Shown here in pieces: positions 35,538 to 44,312 of a DNA stretch of 64,000 nucleotides; the stretch's first letter is position 1, and the number at the start of each line of letters is the position of its first letter. Made by a program: the position numbers and the translations under genes. Source of the stretch: Nonomuraea turcica (GTDB taxonomy: Bacteria > Actinomycetota > Actinomycetes > Streptosporangiales > Streptosporangiaceae); NCBI RefSeq assembly GCF_030718205.1, contig NZ_JAUZQF010000004.1, positions 434,001-498,000 on the forward strand, written 5' to 3'. A model generated the notes under the pieces. It saw nothing but the letters and a program-made list of their open reading frames with translations, did no database searches and was not told the origin of the DNA.

Positions 35538-36835
35538 ACGTCCCTCCAGACCTCGCCGCCGGGGAAGGTGTGCGCGGCGATCGACTCGGGGTGCATCTCC
35601 GCGCTGAAGCCCGGCGCGGCCGGGGCGACGTAGCGGCCGTCACGGATCACGACCGGGTCGACGAAGTGCTCGTGCAGGTGGTCGACGTATTCGATCACGC
35701 GGCCTTCCATGGTCCCGGTGATCGCCACGTAGTCGAACATCGACAGGTGCTGCACCAGCTCGCACAGCCCGACGCCGCCCGCGTGCGGGCACACCGGGAT
35801 CCCGAACTTGGCCGCGAGCAGCAGAATCGCCAGGTTCTCGTTGACCCCGCCGACGCGGGCGGAGTCGATCTGCAGGTAGGAGATCGCCTTGGCCTGCAGC
35901 AGTTGCTTGAACACAATGCGGTTCTGCACGTGCTCGCCGGTCGCCACCGGGATGGGCTCGATGCCCTTGGCGATGGCGGCGTGCCCGAGCACGTCGTCGG
36001 GGCTGGTCGGCTCCTCGACCCAGTGGGGGTTGAACTCACGCAACGCGTTGATCCACGCGATGCCCGAGCCGACGTCCCAGCGCTGGTTGGCGTCGATCGC
36101 GATCGGGAAATCGGGGCCGCACACCTCCCTGGCCACCCGGAAGCGGCGCCGGTCGTCGTCGAGGTCCGCGCCGACCTTGAGCTTGATCTGCCCGAACCCC
36201 TGCTCCAAGGCCTCCTTGCAGAGCCGCCGCAACTTCTCGTCGTCGTACCCCAGCCACCCCGGTGAGGTCGTGTAAGCGGGGTAACCAACCTCGATGAGCT
36301 GATTTATCCGCTCTTCCTTACCGTTTTCCGCATTTCTCAGGATCTGTAGGGCTTCGTCCGGAGTCAGTGCGTCGCTCAGGTAGCGGAAATCGATGAGATC
36401 GACGATCTCCTCAGGGGACATCTCGGACAGCAGTCGCCACAACGGCTTGCCCGCCCGCTTGGCCTTGAGATCCCACAGGGCGTTGACCACGGCGGAGACC
36501 GCCATGTGCATGACGCCCTTCTCCGGCCCCAGCCAGCGCAGTTGCGAGTCGTTGACCATGTCCTTGTACAGGGTGCCGAGGTCCTCGACGTCCCTGCCCA
36601 GCACGTATGGCTCGAGCGCGCTGATAGCGATCGTCTGGATGTCGTTCCCACGCCCGATGGTGAACGCGAACCCGTGTCCCTCGAACCCGTCATCGGTCTT
36701 GAGCACGACATAAGCCGCGGAGTAGTCGGGGTCAGGATTCATCGCATCCGACCCGTCCAGCTGCCGCGACGTCGGGAACCGCACGTCGTGCGTCTCCATC
36801 CCGACGATCTTGTATGTCGCCCCTGCTCCGGTCAT
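35534..36835 (-). CDS. fucD: L-fuconate dehydratase (enolase superfamily)
   Basis: A 433-residue enolase-superfamily enzyme close to the L-fuconate dehydratases (about 430-445 residues). The base pair is in IKLKVGAD (KxK). The metal ligands are Asp in AIDANQRW, Glu in [10 protein letters not shown] and Glu in ATGEHVQNR, and the C-terminal His is in CPHAGGVGL. The N-terminal capping domain contains [20 protein letters not shown], characteristic of this subgroup. It converts L-fuconate to 2-keto-3-deoxy-L-fuconate. The ATG overlaps the FAH-gene stop (ATGA). Confidence 0.93.
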   Translation of the reverse strand: MTGAGATYKIVGMETHDVRFPTSRQLDGSDAMNPDPDYSAAYVVLKTDDGFEGHGFAFTIGRGNDIQTIAISALEPYVLGRDVEDLGTLYKDMVNDSQLRWLGPEKGVMHMAVSAVVNALWDLKAKRAGKPLWRLLSEMSPEEIVDLIDFRYLSDALTPDEALQILRNAENGKEERINQLIEVGYPAYTTSPGWLGYDDEKLRRLCKEALEQGFGQIKLKVGADLDDDRRRFRVAREVCGPDFPIAIDANQRWDVGSGIAWINALREFNPHWVEEPTSPDDVLGHAAIAKGIEPIPVATGEHVQNRIVFKQLLQAKAISYLQIDSARVGGVNENLAILLLAAKFGIPVCPHAGGVGLCELVQHLSMFDYVAITGTMEGRVIEYVDHLHEHFVDPVVIRDGRYVAPAAPGFSAEMHPESIAAHTFPGGEVWRDV

Positions 36836-37677
36836 GCCTGCCCCACCGTCTGCCGCTGCCGCCCCAGCCCCTCGATCTCCAGCTCCATCACGTCGCCGGC
36901 CTTCAGGTACGGCTGCCCAGGCATCCCCATGGCCACACCGGCCGGCGTGCCCGTATTGATGACGTCACCCGGCTCCAGCACCATGAACTGGCTGAGGTAA
37001 CGCACGATCTCCGCAACATCGAAGATCATGTTCTTGGTGTCGCCGTCCTGGCGGCGCTCGCCGTTGACCCAGAGGCGCAGCGACAGGCTCTGCGGGGCGC
37101 CGACCTCGTCGGCGGTCACCAGCCAGGGGCCGAGGGGGTTGAACGTCTCGCACGACTTGCCTTTGTCCCACTGCCCGCCGCGCTCGAGCTGGAATTCGCG
37201 CTCGGACACGTCGTTGGCGACCGCATAGCCGGCGATCACACCCAGCGCTTCCTCTTTGCTGCTCAGATAACGGGCCTTCTGGCCGATGATCACGGCCAGC
37301 TCGACCTCCCAGTCGGTCTTCACGCTCCCCCGCGGAACGAGCACCTCGTCGTACGGGCCGATCACGGTGTTGGGAGCCTTCATGAACACGACCGGCTCCG
37401 CCGGCGCCTCCAAGCCTGATTCCGCGGCGTGGTCGCTGTAGTTCAGGCCGATGCAGACGATCTTGCCCGGTCGCGCGATCGGTGCGCCGACGCGCAGCCC
37501 CTCGACATCGATGACCGGCAGGTCACCGCGCTCGAGCGCCTCGCGGACGCGTGCCACTCCCCCGGAGGCGAGAAAGGCGCCATCGATGTCAGGCTCTCCT
37601 ATGTCGCGCAGGTTGCCGGCGTCATCCAGCACGGCCGGCCGCTCCTGTCCGACAGGTCCTACTCGCAGCAGCTTCAC
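36832..37677 (-). CDS. Fumarylacetoacetate-hydrolase-family protein, likely 2,4-diketo-3-deoxy-L-fuconate hydrolase
   Basis: A 281-residue FAH-fold enzyme with the metal-site and active-site segments [29 protein letters not shown] and [11 protein letters not shown]. In the non-phosphorylating fucose pathway this family splits 2,4-diketo-3-deoxy-L-fuconate to pyruvate and L-lactate. It is first gene of the seven-gene operon. The GTG at 37677 has AAGGA 7 bases upstream. The FadR-type operator at 37694-37710 sits 17 bp before the start, consistent with repression. Confidence 0.9.
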   Translation of the reverse strand: MKLLRVGPVGQERPAVLDDAGNLRDIGEPDIDGAFLASGGVARVREALERGDLPVIDVEGLRVGAPIARPGKIVCIGLNYSDHAAESGLEAPAEPVVFMKAPNTVIGPYDEVLVPRGSVKTDWEVELAVIIGQKARYLSSKEEALGVIAGYAVANDVSEREFQLERGGQWDKGKSCETFNPLGPWLVTADEVGAPQSLSLRLWVNGERRQDGDTKNMIFDVAEIVRYLSQFMVLEPGDVINTGTPAGVAMGMPGQPYLKAGDVMELEIEGLGRQRQTVGQA

Positions 37678-37693
37678 ACCGCATCCTTCATCA

Positions 37694-37710
37694 TATACAT
37701 CGGATGTCTC
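37694..37710. promoter_or_regulatory. Operator of the fucose operon, copy of the GntR palindrome
   Basis: This site matches the reverse complement of the palindrome at 25642-25658 at 15 of 17 positions, including a perfect ACATC-G-GATGT core. A weaker half copy (ACATCCGAT) lies at about 37766-37774. It lies 17 bp before the first gene of the fucose operon. Confidence 0.78.
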
Positions 37711-37984
37711 GTCTCCAGATGCTCGTGTGAGCTACCGGCATGTGTCAAGGGTGAGAAGAGGGAAACATCCGATCCGTGACCTGGAGATTCTTCGCAAAGA
37801 GCCAAGCCCGATCTGTGAACCGGGTTTACCGTCCGGAGAACCGCGTCCACGCTGCCGAAATGTCCACGGGAAGAGACATCGGAGGTCGAGCAAGGCCACA
37901 GGTAAGCCACGCAGCGCGGCGACAGCACGAGGCGGAACGGCCAGGCCACCATTCACTCTCCTTGACGGCCGTACAGGACCGTAA

Positions 37985-37998
37985 TAGAACACGTTTCA
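37985..37998. promoter_or_regulatory. KstR box before the cytochrome P450 gene (perfect consensus)
   Basis: TAGAACACGTTTCA fits T-N2-AAC-N2-GTT-N2-A exactly, 41 bp upstream of the P450 GTG. The 362-bp gap (37678-38039) that contains it also carries the divergent fucose-operon promoter. Confidence 0.85.
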
Positions 37999-38039
37999 GT
38001 ACGGGTGTAACCAAGCGTTTGATCAAGAGGGTGACCCAG

Positions 38040-39224
38040 GTGCACATCGACCTCGTCGACAGGGACCGCTACGCGACCGCTGGACCACCGCACGACCAGT
38101 TCGCCTGGCTGCGCGCGAACTCTCCCGTCCACTGGCACGAAGGCGAGCCCGGTTTCTGGGCCGTCACCCGCTATGAGGACGTCGTCCACGTCTCACGCCA
38201 CTCCGACCTGTTTTCCTCGCACCGCAAGCTCGCCCTGATCGAGGAGCTGACGGAGGAGCAGATCGCCCTCCAGCGGCTCATGATGCTCAACCAGGACCCG
38301 CCTGAGCACACCAGACGCCGTTCCCTGGTCAACCGGGGCTTCACCCCCCGGACCATCGGAGCCCTCGAACAACACATCCGCGACATCTGCGACGACCTCC
38401 TCGACAAGTGCACGGGCGAGATCGACTTCGTCACCGAAATCGCGGCGCCCCTGCCCCTCTACGTGATCTGCGAGTTGCTCGGCGCGCCCGTATCCGACCG
38501 CGACAAGGTGTTCGCCTGGTCCAACCGGATGATCGGCGCGCAGGACCCCGACTACGCCGCCAACCCCCAGGAGGGCTCTGCCGCCGCCATGGAGGTCTAC
38601 GCCTGGGCCAACCAGCTGGCGGCACAGCGCAGAGCCAACCCCAAGAACGACATCGTCACCAAACTCCTGCAGCCGGACGAGAACGGCGAAACTCTCGACG
38701 AGCACGAATTCGACCTCTTCATCCTCCTCCTGGTGGTCGCCGGCAACGAGACCACCCGCAACGCGGCCTCGGGCGGCATGCTCACCCTCTTCGAGCACCC
38801 GGACCAGTGGGACCGCCTCGTCGCGGACCCCACGCTGACCAAGACGGCCGCCGACGAGATCGTCCGCTGGATCTCCCCCGTCAACCTGTTCCGCCGCACC
38901 TCCACGAAGGATCAGGAGCTGGGCGGGCAGCACATCAAGGCCGAGGACAAGGTGGTGGTCTTCTACGCCGCCGCCAACCGCGACACCGCCGTCTTCCCCG
39001 ACGCCGAGGTCTTCGACATCGGCCGCGACCCGAACCCGCACATAGGCTTCGGCGGCGGCGGCGCCCACTTCTGCCTGGGTAACCACCTCGCCAAGCTGGA
39101 ACTCCGCGTCCTGTTCGAACAACTGGCCCGCCGCCGCCCCCGCCTGCGCCAAACAGGCCCGGCCCGCCGCCTGCGCTCGAACTTCATCAACGGCATCAAG
39201 GAGCTACCCGTCACCATCGGCTGA
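38040..39224 (+). CDS. Cytochrome P450, CYP125/124/142-like group
   Basis: A 394-residue bacterial P450. The I-helix is LVVAGNETTRNA, ExxR in ADEIVRWISPV, PERF-like region DAEVFDIGRDPNPH, and heme Cys in FGGGGAHFCLGNHLAKLE (about residue 342). AGNETTRN and the FGGGGxHFCLG heme loop are shared with mycobacterial sterol C26/C27 hydroxylases (CYP125, CYP142, CYP124), which start side-chain oxidation. I take GTG 38040, because AGAGG (38026-38030) is 9 bases upstream and the length then fits; the frame back to 37776 is unconserved. A perfect KstR box upstream supports a steroid substrate. Electrons may come from the ferredoxin at 52652. Confidence 0.88.
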   Translation: MHIDLVDRDRYATAGPPHDQFAWLRANSPVHWHEGEPGFWAVTRYEDVVHVSRHSDLFSSHRKLALIEELTEEQIALQRLMMLNQDPPEHTRRRSLVNRGFTPRTIGALEQHIRDICDDLLDKCTGEIDFVTEIAAPLPLYVICELLGAPVSDRDKVFAWSNRMIGAQDPDYAANPQEGSAAAMEVYAWANQLAAQRRANPKNDIVTKLLQPDENGETLDEHEFDLFILLLVVAGNETTRNAASGGMLTLFEHPDQWDRLVADPTLTKTAADEIVRWISPVNLFRRTSTKDQELGGQHIKAEDKVVVFYAAANRDTAVFPDAEVFDIGRDPNPHIGFGGGGAHFCLGNHLAKLELRVLFEQLARRRPRLRQTGPARRLRSNFINGIKELPVTIG

Positions 39225-39239
39225 CAGTGATGATGGAGG

Positions 39240-39327
39240 TGAGCGCTTCCCGGCAGGGTCTGACCCATCGGCTGACTGACCTCGAGGTCCTCAACGGGAT
39301 CTGTCGGCCCTGGGCGGGAAGCGCTCA
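39240..39327. terminator. Long inverted repeat after the P450 gene, possible bidirectional terminator
   Basis: Perfect 13-bp arms (39240-39252 and 39315-39327, TGAGCGCTTCCCG) are followed inward by CAGGG/CCCTG. The loop is about 50 bases and itself contains the palindrome CCTCGAGG. It begins 15 bp after the P450 stop and 33 bp before the IS110 end. A terminator between formerly convergent genes is the simplest reading. Confidence 0.45.
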
Positions 39328-39360
39328 TGTGCACTCACCGGACGCGGCACCTGTGACTTC

Positions 39361-40541
39361 ATAGGAGCCTGGCCAGAGGCCCCATCACTGTCTTGTCCGC
39401 ATTGCCCGGCTGGTGCGTGCCGCCCTGCCCCCGGGTCAAGACGACAGGACGACGATGACCTCCATTACACCCGACAACACGCCGATCGCCGAAGTCGCCG
39501 GCGGCGTGGACACCCATCAGGACACCCACACCGCAGCAGTGATCGACCCGGTCGGCCGGGTGCTGGGCACCGAGCAGTTCCCCGCCACGGCGGCCGGATA
39601 CACGGCGCTGCTGGCCTGGATGCGTACCTTCGGGCACCTGAGGCGGGCCGGGGTGGAAGGCACCGGCGTCTACGGAGCCGGGCTCACCCGCCTGTTGCAG
39701 GCCGAGCACATCGACGTGATCGAGATCGACCGGCCGGACCGCAAGAGGCGTCGTTTCCAGGGCAAGTCCGACCCGATCGACGCCATCGCCGCCGCCAAGG
39801 CCGCCCTCGCCGGCGACCGCACCGCCACCCCGAAACAGCGCGACGGCCGGATCGAAGCGTTGCGCACCCTGCGCATCGCCCGGCGCAGCGCGGTCGACCA
39901 GCGCGCCGACACCCAGCGGCAGATCAAGGCCCTGATCGTCACCGCCCCGGAGGCCCTGCGCCAAAGCCTGCGCGGCCTGACGACCACGAAACTGATCGGC
40001 ACCTGCGCCGCCCAGACCCCCGACCGCGACCACGCCGCCGGCCCGGTCACCGCCACCCAGATCGCGCTGCGTTCCCTGGCCCGCCGCCACCAGCAGCTGT
40101 CCGCCGAGATCGCCGACCTCGACGAACTCCTGGACACCCTGGTGGCGGCGATCAACCCCCGTCTGACCGCCGCCCACGGCGTGGGCACCGACACCGCCGG
40201 GCAGCTCCTGGTCACCGCCGGCGAAAACCACGACCGGATCCACAGCCAAGCCGCCTTCGCCATGCTCTGCGGCGTCGCGCCGATCCCCGCCTCCTCCGGC
40301 AAGACGACCCGGCACCGCCTCAACCGCGGCGGCGACCGGCAAGCCAACGCGGCCCTCTACCGTGTCGTCCTATGCCGTCTGCGCTGGGACCCCCGCACCC
40401 GCGCCTACATGGAACGACGCACTCAAGACGGCCTGTCCAAGAAAGAGATCATCCGCTGCCTGAAGCGCTACGTCGCCCGCGAACTCTACGGGCTCATCAC
40501 AACAAACGATCAAGAACGCCCCGCTTGACATCCATAGGAGC
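39361..40541 (+). mobile_element. IS110-family insertion sequence
   Basis: The element is bounded by the direct repeat CATAGGAGC (39360-39368 and 40533-40541), with the transposase between. There are no terminal inverted repeats, as expected for IS110 elements, which recombine at a short core. The exact ends are uncertain by several bases. The 5' non-coding part (39361-39454) can fold: GTCTTG (39392-39397) pairs with CAAGAC (39439-39444), and inside it CCCGG with CCGGG. This is a candidate bridge-RNA segment. The insertion lies in the 3' end of a DUF559 gene. Confidence 0.75.
39455..40528 (+). CDS. IS110-family transposase (DEDD recombinase)
   Basis: A 357-residue intact transposase. The N-terminal RuvC-like DEDD domain shows GGVDTHQDTHTAAV, VEGTGVYGAGLTRLL and KSDPIDAIAAAKAA. 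The C-terminal Transposase_20 domain shows AHGVGTDTAGQLLVTAG, CGVAPIPASSGKT and HRLNRGGDRQANAALYRV, containing the catalytic Ser used by this family. The ATG at 39455 follows the non-coding left end. There is no frameshift or stop, so the element may be active. The codon pattern (CGCC/GACC-rich) is like other actinobacterial IS110s. Confidence 0.93.
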   Translation: MTSITPDNTPIAEVAGGVDTHQDTHTAAVIDPVGRVLGTEQFPATAAGYTALLAWMRTFGHLRRAGVEGTGVYGAGLTRLLQAEHIDVIEIDRPDRKRRRFQGKSDPIDAIAAAKAALAGDRTATPKQRDGRIEALRTLRIARRSAVDQRADTQRQIKALIVTAPEALRQSLRGLTTTKLIGTCAAQTPDRDHAAGPVTATQIALRSLARRHQQLSAEIADLDELLDTLVAAINPRLTAAHGVGTDTAGQLLVTAGENHDRIHSQAAFAMLCGVAPIPASSGKTTRHRLNRGGDRQANAALYRVVLCRLRWDPRTRAYMERRTQDGLSKKEIIRCLKRYVARELYGLITTNDQERPA

Positions 40542-41327
40542 ATCCGACCTGAAGCGGGACTGGCGGCGGGCTGCGCGAATGCCGCGGAGGATGCGTGTGG
40601 TGCCTTCCGGGCCGGGTTGCCAGCCGCGCTCGATCAGCGCGTCGGCCACGTGGTGGAGGAGGTCGGCGATCTGGCCGGGAATGACGTCTCTCCGGACGGC
40701 GATCACCCGCCAGCCGCGCCGGCGTAGCTCCTCGCGGCGGTCGACGTCATGTTGCTGGTCGGTGGTCGAGGTGTGGTGTTCCTGGCCGTCGTATTCGACG
40801 GCGACCTTGAAGTCCTCCCAGCCCAGGTCGAGGTAGGCGTGCTTGTCATCGTCCAGGTCGACTCTGATTTGGGTGGTGGGCCTGGGGAGGCCGCCCTCCA
40901 CGAGAATGACGCGAAGCCAGCTCTCCCTGGGAGAGGCGGCTCCGGGGTCGGCCAAGCTCAGGGTGTCACGCAGGCGCCAGGAGTTGAACGGGCGGTGCCA
41001 CAGCGCTTCGAGGTCGACTCCCTTCCTGGCGAACTGGTCGAGGATCGCCACGCCCTCCATGCGGGGCAACCAGCGGGCGCAGTCGAGGGCGGTGCGTTCC
41101 ATGGTCGTGATGCGGACACCCTTGTGCTCGGTGATGTCCTCATCGGGCAAGGGCGCGATGCAGGTGACGCAGTCGGGAACCGCCAAGTGGCTGGGGGCGG
41201 TCAACTCGATCGGCGAGTCGTCCGGCGGTGCGGGCAAGATGTTCAGGCCCCAGATCCAGGCGGCCGTCTGACGACAGACGACGGCCTGCGGGACCGCGCG
41301 GGTTATCCGCCTGGCACGGTCGATCAA
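40497..41327 (-). pseudogene. DUF559 endonuclease-like protein, 3' end replaced by IS110
   Basis: A 276-residue frame. The C-terminal DUF559 (Vsr-like PD-(D/E)xK) domain is clear: YLDLGWEDFKVAVEYDG, then HHTSTTDQQHDVDRREELRR and GWRVIAV. The N-terminal helix-turn-helix usual for this actinobacterial family is missing; the only start is TTG 41327 after a stop. The last codons after SRFRSDAP are IS110 sequence (MDVKRGVLDRLL). If the element is removed at its CATAGGAGC core, the frame runs 18-20 codons into the left flank and stops at 39291, near the inverted repeat. The core domain is intact, so residual function is possible. Confidence 0.7.
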
Positions 41328-41544
41328 GGGGGCTGTCGGGCGAGGGCGTGGGTTTCACGGCGAGAAGGATGCCGGGGCGGAGCCCGCCGCAGCGGGGCCG
41401 AACGGGATTCTGTGGAGAACTGTGCGATCGAAGCAGTCATGGGTCGGCGCCGACAATCTCCCATCCGCGTCGGCGGTATCCGTGGGCTGAACGCCACGCA
41501 CGGCAATCCGGAGGAGACCGCAGCGGGTTTCTGTGCTCTCATCA

Positions 41545-41928
41545 TCACGCGACGCAGAACTCGTTGCCTTCTGGGTCGAGCATCACGACATGACCGAGGT
41601 GCTCACCGTAGAACTCCTCGCGGACATTCGTGGCGCCGGCGGTGACCAGCTCGGTTGCTTTCGCACGGATGAGCTGCTCGCGCTCGGCCATGTCCCATGG
41701 CGGCCCGCCTGCCACGCGAATGTCGATGTGCATCCTGTTCTTGGATGTCTTGCCCTCAGGCACCCGGAGAAAGCCGATGGCTGGGCCCACGCCGTCCGGA
41801 TCGACGATGGATGCTCCGTCTGGGTCGTCGTACCCCGGCTCAGCCACATACCCGAGCGCGATCGCCCAGAACGCAGCAATCCCATGCGGATCGGCCGCAT
41901 GGGAACCGAGCGTCCAATGTGTCGCCAT
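41545..41928 (-). CDS. VOC-family glyoxalase-like protein
   Basis: A 127-residue Glyoxalase_6-type protein made of two beta-alpha-beta-beta-beta units: WTLGSHAADPHGIAAFWAIA, YDDPDGASIVDPDGVGPAIG, HIDIRVAGG and HVVMLDPEGNEFCV with the terminal Glu ligand. ATG 41928 gives the conserved opening; the longer frame to 41991 reads a Cys-rich, unrelated leader. These proteins bind small hydrophobic molecules or antibiotics. The substrate is unknown. Confidence 0.87.
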   Translation of the reverse strand: MATHWTLGSHAADPHGIAAFWAIALGYVAEPGYDDPDGASIVDPDGVGPAIGFLRVPEGKTSKNRMHIDIRVAGGPPWDMAEREQLIRAKATELVTAGATNVREEFYGEHLGHVVMLDPEGNEFCVA

Positions 41929-42020
41929 GCCTGCAAAGTACCGCCGTGCGCGCTCATCGGCAGAACAGGGGCACGAAAAGGGTTGTACCACCGCGGCATT
42001 GGTGCCTTACTGTCCCGATC

Positions 42021-42746
42021 ATGGACTTCGACGTCGCGCCACTTCTGACGCCATATCCCTGTCCCAGCGCCGACCCGGCTCCCGGCGTCGTCGTCCTCCC
42101 CGGCGGGGGATACACCCACCTCGCCGAGCACGAAGGCAAACCGGTCGCCGAGTGGCTCAACTCCCTCGGCTACGCCGCATTCGTCCTCCAGTATCCGGTG
42201 GGCCCGGACGATTTCCACCCGCTCCCGCTCAACACCGCACGCGCCGCGCTGCGCCACCTGCGCGCCAATGCCGCGCACCACCGCATCGACCCGAGACGCC
42301 TCGGCGTCCTCGGCTTCTCCGCGGGCGGACACCTCGCCGCGCACGTGGCCACGGCTGTGGAAACCTCCCGCGACGCACGGCCGGACTTCGCGGTCCTGGT
42401 CTACCCCGCCTCGTCCTGGGGCTCGATCGACCGCTTCGGACCAGGCTCGCCACGGCGCGACTCGCTGCTCGGTCCTGAACCCACCCGCGCGCAGCGCGAT
42501 GCCGTCTCCATTGAACTGATAGCCACCGAGGACACCCCACCCGTGCTGGCCATCCATGCCGCGGACGACTTCGTCATTCCCGTCCGCCATTCCCTGCTCC
42601 TGACGGAAACGCTGGCTCGCCTCCGCGTGCCTGTCGAGCTGCATGTCCTGCCGCACGGCGGCCATGGTTTCGGACTGGGCGAGGGCGATCCTGAGGTCCA
42701 CCGATGGACGGTTCTGTGTGCAGACTGGCTCCGTCGGTACGCCTGA
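42021..42746 (+). CDS. Alpha/beta hydrolase, acetyl-esterase/BD-FAE-like
   Basis: A 241-residue hydrolase. The oxyanion motif is VVVLPGGGYTHLA, the nucleophile Ser is in GVLGFSAGGHLAAH (about residue 101), Asp in AADDFVIPV and His in HGGHGFGLG. This layout matches small carbohydrate acetyl-esterases of the Axe7/BD-FAE group (feruloyl or acetyl-xylan esterases). No signal peptide is seen, so it acts in the cytoplasm. The ATG at 42021 is 92 bp from the divergent VOC gene. A small hairpin (42761-42774, GGTGC/GCACC) follows the stop. Confidence 0.88.
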   Translation: MDFDVAPLLTPYPCPSADPAPGVVVLPGGGYTHLAEHEGKPVAEWLNSLGYAAFVLQYPVGPDDFHPLPLNTARAALRHLRANAAHHRIDPRRLGVLGFSAGGHLAAHVATAVETSRDARPDFAVLVYPASSWGSIDRFGPGSPRRDSLLGPEPTRAQRDAVSIELIATEDTPPVLAIHAADDFVIPVRHSLLLTETLARLRVPVELHVLPHGGHGFGLGEGDPEVHRWTVLCADWLRRYA

Positions 42747-43003
42747 CAAGTGGTCCCGTCGGTGCGCCCGCACCTAGATCTTGCAGGCCGGAAATATCCA
42801 CCTCGTGGGCATCGCGGATCTCTATGCCTGAGCTCAGTCACGAACCATCGGGCTGCACCTTTCTGGCCAGTGGCTTCAACGCCGCTTTGGCTGCCTTGAG
42901 CGGCCGGCGTGACGTCAACACCGCGGGACGGACGCTCCACACGTCCGCGTCGGCTGTTGGGTTGATGCTCAACGCGGCTCGTCAGTTGTGACGGCACCCG
43001 GCC
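42747..43003. other. Gene-free gap
   Basis: Convergent gap between the hydrolase and the DUF2000 gene. Apart from the short hairpin just after the hydrolase, no frame has a start signal or recognisable protein. Confidence 0.5.
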
Positions 43004-43414
43004 TCAGGGATGCAGGGTGAGGCCTTTCAGGACCTTGTCAACGCCGTTTCTGGGCCCATGGACGGCTACCCCCACCAACCCCAGCTCATCGGCCTCCACA
43101 GCCCGCACAGCCGCCCGGTTGTCCGCGTCGTGCCCCGTCTTGAACATCTCCTCGATGTACACGGCCACATCCATCCCCCGCCCCACCGCCTTCTCCCGCA
43201 CGACCCGCAACTCCTCCAGACCCGCCACGTAAACCAGCACGGGCTGCCGGAACATCGGCAGGTACGAGTTGCCCGACCCGTCCTCGTACGGCCCCCCAAC
43301 GGTTTCCGGCACCCCGCCCGCGACCGCACTGGCCAGGAAGGCGGTGACGTTGAGCTGCTGCCATGCGGCCAGATCCGCGCGGACCACGATGCCGATCTTG
43401 GTGTCGAAACGCAT
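43004..43414 (-). CDS. DUF2000 family protein
   Basis: A 136-residue DUF2000 protein (MRFDTKIGIVVRADLAAWQQ, then NVTAFLASAVAG and YVAGLEELRVVREKA). The family has a peptidyl-tRNA-hydrolase-II-like alpha/beta fold but no proven function. The ATG at 43414 is 61 bp downstream of the SRPBCC gene on the same strand. A 7-bp-arm hairpin (GGCCTCA/TGAGGCC, 43000-43024) overlaps its end. Confidence 0.8.
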   Translation of the reverse strand: MRFDTKIGIVVRADLAAWQQLNVTAFLASAVAGGVPETVGGPYEDGSGNSYLPMFRQPVLVYVAGLEELRVVREKAVGRGMDVAVYIEEMFKTGHDADNRAAVRAVEADELGLVGVAVHGPRNGVDKVLKGLTLHP

Positions 43415-43475
43415 GGCAGCAAGTCTCCACGCCCCGCCCCAGCCCAGTCTTGAACGCTCGTGCGGGCAAAGTCGA

Positions 43476-44312
43476 CTATGCCGTGATGGCCGGCCGCCAG
43501 TCCGGCACCTCGTGATAGCGCCGCAGCTCGGATACGCCCGACAGGAAGCCGCCCCACGCCGCGTACGGCGGCCGCTGGGCGTCGAACCCGCTCTGCACCA
43601 GCGTCAGCCGCGTCTTCCCCTCGGACCCCTCCAGCTCCCACGTCCCGACCCCGGGGCCGCCCCAGTCGAGGGAGAACTTGCGACCGGGCTCGAGCTCCAG
43701 CACCTTCGCCGGGCTCGGGTCGTTGGCGAGTCCGCCCATCGCGAACCGCCCGCCCACGAACGGCTCGATCTCGATCGGGAACCCGAACCACTTCGTCACC
43801 GCCTCCGAGTCCGTGATCGAGGCGAATACGTCGGACGGCGAGGCGTCGATGGTGACGTCGACTCGCATCTCCGTAGTGGTGAAGTCCACCTTGGGCGTGA
43901 GCTCACGCCCTTCGAAGTGCTCGGCCAGGTTGGCCAGGACCTGGCACCAGTACGTCTGCAGCACGCCCCGGATGCTCTTGCCCGTGATCACGTCCTGGAA
44001 GTCGTAGTGCGTCTGCGACAGCGTCACGACGGTGACGCCCTCGCTCTCCTCTTCCAGCGTGAACTCGGAAGTCGTCTCCTCGCCGTCCAGCACCCACGCG
44101 AACCGCACCGTCCGCTCGTCGGCGTGCAGCAGCCTCTGGTGCGGCGCATCCCCCTCAGGGGTCGTACGCCCCCAGAACCCGAACCGGTCGGGCAGCTCCA
44201 CCTCGGCGTGCTCGGCGAGCCAGATCCGCATAGCGGCCGGATCGGTGAGCGCCTGCCGCACCTCCTTGAGCGGCGCCTGGACGCGGGCGTGCACGATCAT
44301 GGGCTCAGTCAT
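43476..44312 (-). CDS. Tandem SRPBCC (AHSA1/START-like) protein
   Basis: A 278-residue protein with two START/AHSA1 domains: residues about 1-140 (APLKEVRQALTDPAAMRIWL; FWGRTTPEGDAPHQRLLH) and about 145-278 (IDASPSDVFASITDSEAVTK; GGRFAMGG; LVQSGFDA). Such proteins bind hydrophobic ligands or act as stress chaperones. The ATG lies 8 bp inside the ArsR-type regulator gene. SRPBCC proteins are often encoded just after an ArsR regulator, as here. Confidence 0.88.
   Translation of the reverse strand: MTEPMIVHARVQAPLKEVRQALTDPAAMRIWLAEHAEVELPDRFGFWGRTTPEGDAPHQRLLHADERTVRFAWVLDGEETTSEFTLEEESEGVTVVTLSQTHYDFQDVITGKSIRGVLQTYWCQVLANLAEHFEGRELTPKVDFTTTEMRVDVTIDASPSDVFASITDSEAVTKWFGFPIEIEPFVGGRFAMGGLANDPSPAKVLELEPGRKFSLDWGGPGVGTWELEGSEGKTRLTLVQSGFDAQRPPYAAWGGFLSGVSELRRYHEVPDWRPAITA

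Noticed and set aside
41328..41544. Missing N-terminal part of the DUF559 gene
   Set aside because: No leftward frame continues the protein; an in-frame stop lies just upstream of the TTG and other frames give no helix-turn-helix sequence.
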